64,000 bases of DNA from Bacillota bacterium (GTDB lineage Bacteria; Bacillota; Ch66; Ch109). The first letter of the stretch is position 1. Each line of letters opens with the position of its first letter. A model generated the notes under the pieces. That model was given only the letters and a program-made list of their open reading frames with translations, did not search any database and had not been told where the DNA came from. The stretch spans positions 1 to 64,000 of the forward strand of contig JABLWZ010000004.1 in assembly GCA_013178275.1 (NCBI GenBank), written 5' to 3'. The position numbers and the translations under genes are program-made. Positions 32,713 to 42,194 of this stretch are shown one piece after another.

Positions 32713-33534
32713 CTATTTACCTCCTTCCTGGTGGGAATCGTCATGGGTGTTTTTACCCCGGTTGCGATAATTCCCCCTGGCGAAGTTGGCGACAACCCCG
32801 GCGGCAATGGCTGCTGCCGAGGCAGCGACCGCGATCCCACCAAGAGGATGGACGATGTCTTTCCAAAGGGTCAGCGAGAACGGCATCGAAGGATTCGGCG
32901 GCAGGCCGTAGGTCTGCGCGTTATCCGTCAGCAGGTATAGGTAGGTGGTGCCGCCCATCAGGGCATCCCCGTACAGCATCGCGTTCGGGAATGCTGTTTT
33001 GACTTCCGCCAGGCGGGCCTTGGCGGTTTCTACCATCTTATCGCGTTCCCCGAACTGCAGCGCCCCGGGCTGGCAGGTATGGACACAGGCCGGGAGGAGA
33101 CCGTTTTCGACGCGGTCGATGCAGCCGGTGCACTTAGAGGTCTTATTGGTCTCCGCGTTGGTCCGGGGGATGTTCCACGGGCAGTTCGCCACGCAGTAAC
33201 CACAGCCGATGCACTTTTCTTTGTCGATCAGGGTGTATCCCGATTCGGTCTTGCTGATCGCGTTGGACGAGCACGCCTTCAGGCAGGCGGGTTCCGCGCA
33301 GTGGAAGCACTGCAGCTTGACCATGTGCCAGTTCATCTTTCCGTCGTTGGCGGTCACCTCATTGAACTTGACATAGGTCCAGGTGTTGGGCGTAAAGTCC
33401 TTTTGCGCCTGGTAGCTGGTGACCAGCTGGGTCTTTTCCGCCGGCAGTTCGTTCCAGGCCTTGCAGGCTACGGAACAAGCTTTACAGCCCGTGCACAACG
33501 AGGTGTCGACAAAAACCATTTTTCTTGTAGTCAT
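32713..33534 (-). CDS. fdnH: Formate dehydrogenase iron-sulfur subunit
   Basis: 273 residues with four 4Fe-4S cysteine groups: CTGCKACSVACKAW, CFHCAEPACLKAC, CIGCGYCVANCPW and CTGCIDRVENGLLPACVHTC. A C-terminal hydrophobic segment (GGIAVAASAAAIAAGVVANFA) would be the membrane anchor as in FdnH. It carries electrons from FdnG to the cytochrome b subunit. The gene begins just after the fdnG stop. Confidence 0.95.
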   Translation of the reverse strand: MTTRKMVFVDTSLCTGCKACSVACKAWNELPAEKTQLVTSYQAQKDFTPNTWTYVKFNEVTANDGKMNWHMVKLQCFHCAEPACLKACSSNAISKTESGYTLIDKEKCIGCGYCVANCPWNIPRTNAETNKTSKCTGCIDRVENGLLPACVHTCQPGALQFGERDKMVETAKARLAEVKTAFPNAMLYGDALMGGTTYLYLLTDNAQTYGLPPNPSMPFSLTLWKDIVHPLGGIAVAASAAAIAAGVVANFARGNYRNRGKNTHDDSHQEGGK

Positions 33535-33536
33535 CG

Positions 33537-36500
33537 TTACGCCCTCCTTACATTGACCAGGCAGGCCTTATACTCTGGAGTCCCGGCTCCAGGGTCCAAG
33601 GAGGCCATCGTCAAATTGTTCGTACTCGGGCCAGGACTCAGGCTGGCAAAACCCCAGCTCCAGGGCATGCCGATGGTTTCCGTCTCTTTTCCATTCACCT
33701 GTAAGGTCTTGATCCGGTCGGTTACCAGGGCGCGTACCGTTACCTTACCGCGGGCCGAGGACACCTCGACCATATCCCCTTCTTTGACCCCGAGTTTTTT
33801 ACCCAGGTTTTTGCTGATTTCGGCGAAGGGCTCGGGCATGATCTCGTTCAACCATGGAATGTTGCGGGTGATCCCACCGGCGCAGAAGTGCTCGACCACG
33901 CCGTAGGTGGTAAGGACGTACGGGTATTCGTCCGCTTTGCCGATCTTGGTGGAGACGACCGGGGCGACCGGGTTCTGAGAGACCTTGGGATGCAGGATAT
34001 TGGTGGTCGGGCTTTCCGTCGGTTCGAAGAACTCCGGCATCGGCCCGTCAACGCACTGCCCCGCTGGACGGACCGGGATGACCGGCAGCCCATCCGCCGG
34101 TGGTGTCGCGGGGATGCCGCTGGTATAGGCGGCGGTGAACAGTCTGCCTACGCCCTCCGGGTTCATGCGGAAGGCCTGCTTCCCTTCCGGGGTGTCAGGT
34201 CCCTTGGTCTTGTCCACGACATCGGCGCCGTCGTTGCCGACCCAGAGCTGTTGGGCGGGATCCCACCAGATCAGCTTGCGCTTGGGATCGAGCGGCTGTC
34301 CGTTGGCGTCACAGGAGGCCCGGTTGTAAAGGATGCGGATATTCCCCGGCCAGGCGAAGCTCCAGTTTCTAAACAGTGCCAGGCCTGACGGGTCGGATTT
34401 ATCCCGGCGGGCGCACAGGTTTCCGTTCCCGGTGCAGCCCGCGTAGATCCAGTTGCCGGTGGAAACCGATCCGATCGGCGCGTTCAGGTAGTCGGCTATG
34501 GTGGGAAGAAGCTTGCCGGTGGTCTCATCGTAGCCGCTGAGTTCCTGCAGGACTTTCAGCGGTTCCGCTTCATGGCCGTAGTCCCAACGGGCCTTCAAGA
34601 TCGCGGCGTCCTTGGGGTTGGTGCTTCCGGCATAGAGGTCGCGGACCTTCTTGAAGATCAGGTCCAGCATATCCAGGTCGGGCTTGGTCTGGTGAGGCGG
34701 CTTGAGCGCCGCATCTTTCCACTGGATCCAGCGTCCGGAGTTGCTCATGGTGCCGGCCTTTTCGTAAACGAAGGCCGCCGGCAGCATGATGACCTCGGTC
34801 TTGATGTCCTCGGGTTTCGCTCCCGGCCGGCGCCAGAACTGAGCGGTTTCGGTCTCGAACACGTCGGCGACGACAAACATATCGAGCTGGTCCAGGGCCG
34901 GGCCGACCATCCCGCAGTCGGGTATGGAGATCAGGGAGTTGGAGCCAAAGCTGAAGGCCATTTTGAACTGTTTTCCCATGAGTCCATACATCTTTACGAA
35001 TGTCGGGGTGTTGGCCGGGTTGGTCTTGGGCAGGAGGTCATAGCAGTAGTCGTTTTCGGCGGTGGCGTTCGCGCCGAACCAGGCTTTGAGCAGTGCGACC
35101 AGCGGCTTGTGCTGCACAGAGCCGTTTTTAACTGCAAAATCCCGCAGGGTCTTCTCGGTGTTGGTCGGATGAGGTATGTACCCTGGCAGGTTGCTGATGA
35201 GGTTGGCCATGTCGGTGGAACCCTGCACGTTGGGCTCGCCACGCAGCGCGTTGATGGCGCCGCCCGCCTTGCCGATGTTGCCCAGCAGCAGCTGGATGAT
35301 CGCGTAAGCGCGGATACCCTGCACGGCTGTGGTGTGCTGGGTCATCCCCAATGCGTAGAGGATGCTCCCAGGTCTTTTTTGACAGAGGACATCAGCTATT
35401 TCTTTGATCTTCGCGGCGGGTATGCCGGAGATCTTTTCCGCTGTTTCGAAGGTGTACCTGGCGTAATGGGCTCTCAGTTTCGTGAACACGGTGTCAGGGT
35501 CGTCCAGGCTTTCGGCCTTTATCGGGGTATTATTCGCATCGAGCTGGTAGCTCCAGGTGGTATACGAGTACTTCTTCTTCTCGGCATCGTAGCCCGAGAA
35601 CAGTCCGTCTTCAAATTTATAGTCTTTACTGACCTTGTGAAGCGCGTTGGTCAGATTCAATACATAATCTTTGTCATACAGCTTATTATCAATTATGTAT
35701 TTAATAATGGCTCCCAGATAAGCGATGTCGGTCCCGGGGCGGATCTGAGCGAAGATGTCCGCCTGCGAGGCAGTACGGGTAAAGCGCGGGTCGACGACGA
35801 TAACCTTCGCGCCTTTCTTCCTGGCGCGGTTGATCCACTTCATGGCGATGGGATGATTCTCGGCGCAGTTGCTGCCGGCGATCAGAAAGACCTCGGAGTT
35901 CTGCATATCCGACCAGGAGTTGGTCATCGCGCCGCGGCCGAATGATGGTGACAAACTAGCCACCGTGGGGCCGTGTCATATACGGGCCTGGTGTTCGTGA
36001 TACGGCGCTCCGATCAGGCGGCTGAGTTTTGTGATGAGGTAGGATTCCTCGTTATCGACCTCAGCGGAGCCAAAGAACGCGATCCCTTCGGCCCGGTTAA
36101 CGGTAACGGTTTCTTTCTGCCCGGTCTTCGCGTTGGTTACCTCTTCGGTGCTGACCCAGGTAGCGTCCCTGACCTCTTTAGTCTTCTTGGCGATACGCTC
36201 GATCGCCTCGTCCCAGGTGATGTCTTTCCATTCTTTTGCTCCTGGGGCACGGTATTTCGGATTCTTCGGACGGTCCGGCGAATAGGCCACGCTCGCCAGG
36301 CTCGCGGCCTTAGGGCAAAGCGTTCCTTCGTTGGTCGGATGGTCCGGGTCGCCTTCGAGGTGGATCAGCTTCCCTTCTTTAATATACAGGAGCATGCTGC
36401 AGCCACCCGAACAGAAGTGACAGATACTGGGTATCTTGGTGCACCCTTGGAGCTTCAGGGCATATCCTTGGGCCTGCGCTGCCGCAACGTCAAATCCCAG

Positions 36501-36566
36501 GCCCGTTGCAAGCACGGTGAGTGAAATGCCTGAAGCCTTCAAAAAGCTACGACGAGTTACATTCAT
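33537..36566 (-). CDS. fdnG: Formate dehydrogenase alpha subunit, selenocysteine-containing, Tat-exported
   Basis: 1009 residues read through an in-frame TGA at 35976-35978, which encodes selenocysteine 197: the sequence runs HQAR-I-U-HGPTVASLSPSFGRGAMTN, exactly the place of Sec196 in E. coli FdnG (VUHGPTVA). The N-terminus has a twin-arginine signal (RRSFLKASG). A 4Fe-4S motif CHFCSGGCSMLL ... GTLCPKA follows, then the molybdopterin domains. It oxidises formate on the outer face of the membrane with Mo/W-bis-MGD. First gene of fdnGHI-fdhE-mog-moeA-fdhD. A stop-to-stop reading would wrongly split it at the TGA. Sec machinery (selABCD) is not in the window. Confidence 0.96.
35935..35975 (-). 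promoter_or_regulatory. Bacterial SECIS-like hairpin after the fdnG UGA
   Basis: On the mRNA, 11 bases after UGA, GGUGGC pairs with GUCACC around loop UAGUUU (plus 35964-35947), and an outer CGGCC/GGCCG pairing extends it. Position and loop G-U character fit a SelB-binding SECIS as in fdhF/fdnG. Confidence 0.7.
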
Positions 36567-37107
36567 CCCTTTCCCCTTCCTCCTTTTGTGTGTTTAGCCC
36601 AACCCCAAATTATATTCTATCTCACAAGCTAGTACTTGTCATTACAATCTACCAATATCAAACTGTTACAGAATTAATAAACTATCAGTCATCCGTTATT
36701 ATTTTTCGTATTCAGAATCTTAATTATTCTATTTAACTGGTTAATAATTATTAATGATATCCTTATCATTTGTTATATTTATTTTTTAATGCTGTGTTTC
36801 TAGATGGTTAATTTACTATTAGGTATTTATTGCTATTTGTTATTTTCGGAATTTTGTATTTTATACCCTAAATTATTAATAAAATATTATGATTTTATTA
36901 TTATTTGTTACTTTCAGAATTTTTGGGCCGCTCATTAATAATGTAATAAATTATTAGGCATCGCTCATTAATTGTTACATAAATCATTTATATGGACTTT
37001 GACTATAGTTTTGTTATAATAGATGTATACATGAGCAGTCTTTTTTACCCGGAATCGACAATGGGGTGGTGAATACCCCAGATTTATACACCTGAGGGGC
37101 GAGGGTA
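36567..37107. promoter_or_regulatory. AT-rich divergent promoter region between fdnG and moeA, with direct repeats
   Basis: 540 bases between divergent genes. Two 33-base-spaced direct repeats begin CGCTCATTAAT (near 36931 and 36963). A second repeated motif, ATTTGTTAYTTTCRGAATTTT, occurs near 36834 and 36903. A promoter for moeA is likely: TGGACT (36993-36998), 16 bases, TATAAT (37015-37020). No gene is supported here, and no Moco riboswitch or sigma-54 site was seen. Confidence 0.55.
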
Positions 37108-38307
37108 ATGGCCGCATATATAGGTTTGGAAGAGGCTGTTTCGGTCTGCTGTGATAGTATCCAGGCGCTTGACAGCGAGTACCTGCACATCGGTGAGGCC
37201 CTGATGAGGGTCGCCGCGGATCATGTGACGAGCTTTATCGACGTCCCCTGTTTCGACCGCTCCTCCATGGATGGTTACGCGATCGCCCGGGCCGATATGG
37301 AGAAGCTGATGGCCGGCAACCAGCTGCCCCTGCAGGTAACCGCCACTATCGGGGCGGGTTCGGTGGAAAGCAGGCGGATCAAGGCCGGGGAGGCGTACCG
37401 GATAATGACCGGTGCCCTGCTGCCGGAGGGCAGCGCCGCGGTGGTGAAGCAGGAAGACGTACAGACCGACGGTAACCTTATCGTGGTACGCGGAAGCCGT
37501 AAGCCGGGTGAAAATATCCGGAAGGCCGGCCACGAACTGCGGGCGGGAGAAAGGGTAGCGGCCAAGGGGCAGGTCCTGAGGCCGGAGGTCCTGGAAAGGA
37601 TCGCCGCCTGCGGTATCGGAAAGGTCCGGGTTTACCGGGTCCCCCGGGTGTATGTCATCGACACCGGGAGCGAACTGCTCTTACCCGGGTCTCACATCGA
37701 AACGGGAAAGATATACAACAGCGGCCGGTTCCTCATCTCGGGTAAGATAGCGGGTACGGGCGCGGCGCCGCTGTCCTCGGGTTCGATCGTCGAGGACGAC
37801 CTGGAAGCGATCGCGAATGAGATAGAGAAGGCGGCGGATGTCTCCGACCTGGTGATCATCAGCGGCGGAACCGGCAATGGAGACTTCGACCTGGTCTACA
37901 AGGCCTTCGAGCGTATAAACGCCCGGCCCCTCTTCCGGGGAATGGGCGTCAACCCCGGGAAGGGAACGGCCGCCGCCCTTTTTAACGGCAGGCTGCTATT
38001 TAACCTGCCCGGCAACCCCTACGCGGCGGGATTGATATTCGACGCCCTGATCAAGCCGGCCCTGATCAAGTTGAAGGGTGATCTTTTTTCTTCTCCGGAG
38101 TGGTTCGACATCCCGCTCGGCAGCCCGATAAGGCGCGCCAAGCCGGGCCGCAGCCTGTGCCGGGGAGAGATGGTCATCAAAACCGGCCGCGTGTATGCCC
38201 AACCGTTAAGCAAAAAGGGTAATGGTGCCGCGAATATCCCCCTGCTGCTGGACCTCAAGGCGGGACAGGGGGCGGCCGGGGATATGGCGAGGGCGCAGCT
38301 GTCCTAG
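37108..38307 (+). CDS. moeA: Molybdopterin molybdotransferase MoeA (second copy)
   Basis: 399 residues after GAGGGGCGAGGGT. MoeA signatures: DVPCFDRSSMDGYAI (residues ~45-59), MTGALLPEGSAAVVKQED, KPGENIRKAGHELRAGE, then MoCF domain DTGSELLLPG and SGGTGNGDFDLV, with NLPGNPYAAGLIFD. It joins the metal to molybdopterin. It is divergent from the fdn operon and has its own promoter, so it can be regulated separately from the moeA inside that operon. Its stop overlaps the end of a WYL-gene remnant on the other strand. Confidence 0.92.
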   Translation: MAAYIGLEEAVSVCCDSIQALDSEYLHIGEALMRVAADHVTSFIDVPCFDRSSMDGYAIARADMEKLMAGNQLPLQVTATIGAGSVESRRIKAGEAYRIMTGALLPEGSAAVVKQEDVQTDGNLIVVRGSRKPGENIRKAGHELRAGERVAAKGQVLRPEVLERIAACGIGKVRVYRVPRVYVIDTGSELLLPGSHIETGKIYNSGRFLISGKIAGTGAAPLSSGSIVEDDLEAIANEIEKAADVSDLVIISGGTGNGDFDLVYKAFERINARPLFRGMGVNPGKGTAAALFNGRLLFNLPGNPYAAGLIFDALIKPALIKLKGDLFSSPEWFDIPLGSPIRRAKPGRSLCRGEMVIKTGRVYAQPLSKKGNGAANIPLLLDLKAGQGAAGDMARAQLS

Positions 38308-38560
38308 GCTGCATTCATAATGCGCACGGCTAACGATAAATCCCCAGTATTCGTTCGGCAGAACCCCGGCATTTCTTCTCTCAATTCCTTTGGCTCCAGC
38401 ACCTCCACCGAGTCTCCCCAGTGGATCAGCCAGTCCTTGAGTTCCCGCATCCCGCAGATTTAGTAAGAAACCACCACCGAACCGCCATCCACCTCTTCCA
38501 CGATTTCCTGCGGCGGAGGGTTCAACCACCCGTTCGGTTTCCTACCCGCTGCAGCCTGCA
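38304..38560 (-). pseudogene. Remnant of a WYL-domain regulator gene
   Basis: The minus strand encodes VVSY-stop-ICGMRELKDWLIHWGDSVEVLEP, clearly related to the C-terminus of the WYL protein at 43248-44237 (VVSYYVCGMQELIGWLIHWGNTVEVLEP), with a TAA inside. Upstream of it the sequence jumps to GGTTCAACCACCCG, matching the intact gene about 250 bases earlier in its coding order, so an internal piece was deleted. Together with the intact copy it brackets cysK and the accessory operon. Confidence 0.8.
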
Positions 38561-38645
38561 CCCCATCAGCCCTAAAATGGGCGCCTTTTTTTAAACTTTT
38601 GATATATAATAAGGTGTTGATAGCAAACGGGGAGGAAGCAAGCAT

Positions 38646-39545
38646 ATGTACGACAATATTATCGATACCATTGGCCGCACTCCACTTGTCAGGATTAATA
38701 AGTTAAACCCCAAGCCGCATATCCCTCTTTACGCAAAGCTGGAGGGCTTTAACCCGACCGGGAGCATCAAAGACCGGATTGCCATAAAAATGATTGAACA
38801 GGCGGAAGAAAGCGGTGCTCTCACCCCGGGAAAAACCATAATCGAACCCACCTCCGGCAATACCGGGATCGGCCTGGCGATGATAGGCGCCGTAAAAGGG
38901 TATGCGGTTGAAATAGTCATGAGTGAGGCGGTTTCCGTTGAACGCCGCAAGATGATCGAGGCTTTCGGGGCTACGACTACGCTTACGGATGCCTCCCAGG
39001 GTACGGATGGAGCCATCAGGAAAGCCCACGAACTCTGCCGCAGCTATCCTGACAAATACTTTATGCCTAACCAGTTTTCTAATGAGTATAATAAACTGGC
39101 CCATTATGAAACCACCGCGAATGAAATCTGGGAGGATACCGGGGGCAGGGTTACCCATTTCGTTTCCGCTCTCGGCACCTCGGGAACCATTATGGGAGTG
39201 GGGATGGGATTAAAAGCCAAAAATCCCGATATCCAGATAGTTGAGGCACATCCAGTTCTGGGCCATTACATCCAGGGCCTCAAAAACATGCAGGAGGCCA
39301 TAGTCCCGGAAATCTACGATCCGGCCCAGATCGACCGAAGGGTTATGATTGAATCTGAGGCAGCTTTTGCGATGGCCCGAACCATTGTCGCGCAGGAAGG
39401 CATCTTTGTGGGTATGAGCAGCGGAGCGGCCATGGTCGCTGCACTGGAATGCATCAAAGACATAGAAGAAGGCTTTGTGGTGGTGGTGTTCCCCGACCGG
39501 GGAGAAAAATACCTGAGTACGGGTTTATTTCAGTTGGAGGTGTGA
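38646..39545 (+). CDS. cysK: Cysteine synthase (O-acetylserine sulfhydrylase)
   Basis: 299 residues with GGGGAGGAAG before the ATG. PLP lysine in NPTGSIKDRIAI near residue 42, phosphate-binding PTSGNTGIGLA near 67-77, and GTSGTIMGVG; closing GMSSGAAMVAA. It makes cysteine from O-acetylserine and sulfide. A TATAAT box is at 38605-38610, without a clear -35. The residue order fits the CysK/CysM fold type II; which O-acyl serine it uses is not decided by sequence. Confidence 0.93.
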   Translation: MYDNIIDTIGRTPLVRINKLNPKPHIPLYAKLEGFNPTGSIKDRIAIKMIEQAEESGALTPGKTIIEPTSGNTGIGLAMIGAVKGYAVEIVMSEAVSVERRKMIEAFGATTTLTDASQGTDGAIRKAHELCRSYPDKYFMPNQFSNEYNKLAHYETTANEIWEDTGGRVTHFVSALGTSGTIMGVGMGLKAKNPDIQIVEAHPVLGHYIQGLKNMQEAIVPEIYDPAQIDRRVMIESEAAFAMARTIVAQEGIFVGMSSGAAMVAALECIKDIEEGFVVVVFPDRGEKYLSTGLFQLEV

Positions 39546-39599
39546 TAGCTGCTAAACCTCTAATAAAGACATTTTGTATTTAACTATTCGCATCGTTGT

Positions 39600-40802
39600 T
39601 TACCCCCTATCTTCAGCCCACTTTACCCATGTCTTAAGTGTATCTAGATCAGGAGATTTGCACTTTCTTGTTATGGTCACCCAGTAATACTCGTCGATAA
39701 GTACTGGAGGTGTTGACAATGGTCTACCCATCATTCTTGGAAGATCTAAAAGGGTAAACCCTTGCCTTAAACATTCTCTTTCTAAGTCTAGAAGATCTGC
39801 TTTAATAATCTTCAGATATGAGATATAAGGGTTAATATCACATCTTTCTAGAAGATTAGTCCTTATAGGATCATCCCAGGGAGCCAAAGAATTAGGTCTT
39901 ATGGCGTATAGGGTCTTTGCTGCTCCGGTAGACCCGACGGTTACTCTAATAGACTCATTACTCCTTGTCTTATACGAAGCGGTCTTATTTACGAGGGCAT
40001 TAAAGGCTATACCTATCTTTTCGAAGTCATCCTCAGTCAATTCCCATAAATGCTTTTCTTTCTGGGGTAGATAATTACTAAACTCCGAGTACCAGGATAA
40101 AATCTCATCTGAGGCTAGCTCATGGCAATCAAGGGCAAATTGCCTGCAACCCCACTGGTTAAGCCACACAAGAAGGGCTTTTCGATGCTCTGCAAGATTT
40201 AAATCTGGGGAATTACTCGTAGCTTTGAGGAAAGCTAAATATGATTCATCAAAATTGTAAGTACCGTATAGGTAACAAATAAACGCGAGATCGTACAATT
40301 TTATTTTAACTCGATCCTTTTTTGCAATATTTCGATCTCCTTGTAGCTTAACGTAATCCTTTTCTGCAATAATTTGTTCACCTTGTATTTGGGGGTTAGA
40401 AAGGACTAACTTCCCTGGTTCATTCGAGCAGATACCTGCCCAAACAAGAATACAAGCTATAGGAGTTATTCTTCTAAACACAGTCTCCCCAACTTGTTTC
40501 CCGTAAACATTATTTGCTATATATCCTTCAACTGAATCCAAGGAAAGTCCGTCTTCACCCAGCTTGTTAACCATTGCATTTCCTTTTTGAGCCCTACCAC
40601 CTTTTCTTTTTAGAAGTGAAATCGCCTCGGTAAAAACGGCCCAAGGAAGGAATGGCATACTCTTTAGATTGCTAACATAAATACCATCCGGTGAGAGCGT
40701 AGCCTTAAATGATCCGTGCTTTAACATAGGTATATCTGCTGAGTCATCATTTTGATAGAATTTTTCTTTTATGATATTTACCACATCAGTATCATTTATC
40801 AT
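39600..40802 (-). CDS. Unrecognised 400-residue protein, last gene of the accessory operon
   Basis: No family is recognised. It is a soluble-looking, low-GC protein. N-terminal half: SMPFLPWAVFTEAISLLKRKGGRAQKGNAM and DSVEGYIANNVYGKQVGETVFRRITPIA. C-terminal half: LYAIRPNSLAPWDDPIR, then GFTLLDLPRMMGRPLSTPPVLIDEYYWVTITRKC. No signal peptide or membrane span. It is about 110 bases downstream of the next gene and on the same strand, downstream of a WYL regulator. The AT content sets it and its two neighbours apart from the surrounding genes, which suggests transfer. Confidence 0.75.
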   Translation of the reverse strand: MINDTDVVNIIKEKFYQNDDSADIPMLKHGSFKATLSPDGIYVSNLKSMPFLPWAVFTEAISLLKRKGGRAQKGNAMVNKLGEDGLSLDSVEGYIANNVYGKQVGETVFRRITPIACILVWAGICSNEPGKLVLSNPQIQGEQIIAEKDYVKLQGDRNIAKKDRVKIKLYDLAFICYLYGTYNFDESYLAFLKATSNSPDLNLAEHRKALLVWLNQWGCRQFALDCHELASDEILSWYSEFSNYLPQKEKHLWELTEDDFEKIGIAFNALVNKTASYKTRSNESIRVTVGSTGAAKTLYAIRPNSLAPWDDPIRTNLLERCDINPYISYLKIIKADLLDLERECLRQGFTLLDLPRMMGRPLSTPPVLIDEYYWVTITRKCKSPDLDTLKTWVKWAEDRG

Positions 40803-40910
40803 TGAACACCCCGTTTTACCACATTAACTATGCTGAATATCCAAGTCCTTTTAATCTCCTTTGAAACCAACGCCTTACTTTCAAGAGATTCCTATTGCTA
40901 TAAATGCATC

Positions 40911-42194
40911 TCACTTTTGGTACATATCAAGGTAAATTAATGAATCTGGTAATGTTCCGATTTTAGCTTTATTAATCTCTTCCCACCTCTGATCAATTAA
41001 GGCCCTATTAATTAAAATCTGTTCTGCTGTTGTATCTCTAGTCAATGCCTTTACAAAGGTAACACTTTCTTTAATACAAGCCGCCCATTGGACTGTATTA
41101 ATTGCTAACGGATTACCTTGATAGGCTAAGACTACCTTAAGGGCATTACCACTAGCAGCCGCAGAGTGAGAAAAGAATAACATTTTATGAAGTTTTAATT
41201 CTCTTTGTATTTTAAATATCTCCCTATCTACTAGTAAAGAATTGCTTGGATTTGGTTTTCCAATTAAGTAAAATTCTTCTAAGTAATTATATCCTCTTAC
41301 AATCAATTCAATTGATGCCACAGTAATTGCCATAGTTACAAAATGTCTTAGATCATAACCTTTAAGATACATCCATCTTGAAATATCTGCTACCGTACGA
41401 CCCTTACCAAAGTCCCCCATTTGAATAAGCTGTAAAAATCCCCAGCCTGGAATAGGGATCCCCATCTTTGTACACATGTCCGATATTATATGACCCAGCC
41501 ATATAATCGGACATATTGCAAGCTTGATAGGATTATCAACCTCCTGGGTTTTAATGACATGAAAAGCTCCATTCTCATCTATTCCTGTTAGAGAGCCATT
41601 TAAAATATCGAAGATACCAAATAATAATCCGAAGAAGGGGTCATGGCCGAGACCCAAAAGGCGATGTGTTCTTGGGTGAAATCCAGGTATATCGATATCT
41701 TTTACTTGATCGTAAGGTACTTTACAACTTTTTTCTAACCAAGAAAGAATACTATTTAACTTCCCATCTTCATCAACTCCAACTGTACGCAGAAAGCTAG
41801 TAAGGGAACTACCCTTTTGTTGGAATTTATCAAGATAAGTTATGTCTTTGGGAATTTTTACTACAAGAAAGTCCAATAATGTGGCTAATGTTGCCGATAG
41901 ACCAACTATTGCTATATCTAGAGGATTAAGCACAGGTAATAAATTGGGTTTACGGTATATCGCTTCTGAAACGTTCTTGAATATCTCATTATCTTCTAAA
42001 AATATTTCAGAGTCCCAACTAAATGGATTTTCAACTCCAGCTTGAATATAAAGCCTATCCATTTCTTGCTTTAGCTCATCTAATTTATCGTTTTCCTCCT
42101 TTTGGTCCTTCATTAAGTGATTAGTTTCTTTAGTAAGATTTCTTAATTTTTTATTACCCTCTTCAAATTCTCCCCGTAAATCACTTGGTTTCAT
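40911..42194 (-). CDS. Unrecognised membrane-associated protein with His/Asp motifs
   Basis: 427 residues. Residues 1-50 are a charged coiled coil (KKLRNLTKETNHLMKDQKEEN). A hydrophobic stretch follows at about 90-112 (LDIAIVGLSATLATLLDFLVV). Then HPRTHRLLGLGHDPFFGLLFG (His173, His177, His184, Asp185) and, after another hydrophobic stretch, WLGHIISDMCTKMGIPIPGW (His235, Asp239). The His plus HxxxD layout recalls YdjM-type membrane-bound metal hydrolases, but this is only a resemblance. Its start overlaps the stop of the upstream gene by ATGA, so the two are coupled and probably act together. Confidence 0.75.
   Translation of the reverse strand: MKPSDLRGEFEEGNKKLRNLTKETNHLMKDQKEENDKLDELKQEMDRLYIQAGVENPFSWDSEIFLEDNEIFKNVSEAIYRKPNLLPVLNPLDIAIVGLSATLATLLDFLVVKIPKDITYLDKFQQKGSSLTSFLRTVGVDEDGKLNSILSWLEKSCKVPYDQVKDIDIPGFHPRTHRLLGLGHDPFFGLLFGIFDILNGSLTGIDENGAFHVIKTQEVDNPIKLAICPIIWLGHIISDMCTKMGIPIPGWGFLQLIQMGDFGKGRTVADISRWMYLKGYDLRHFVTMAITVASIELIVRGYNYLEEFYLIGKPNPSNSLLVDREIFKIQRELKLHKMLFFSHSAAASGNALKVVLAYQGNPLAINTVQWAACIKESVTFVKALTRDTTAEQILINRALIDQRWEEINKAKIGTLPDSLIYLDMYQK

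Noticed and set aside
34572..35945. 457-codon plus-strand frame opposite fdnG
   Set aside because: Shadow of the fdnG coding strand; no ribosome site and no recognisable domain.
38206..38529. 107-codon minus-strand frame near the moeA end
   Set aside because: It crosses the WYL remnant in the wrong frame and overlaps the real moeA; the related frame is the one reading WLIHWGDSVEVLEP.
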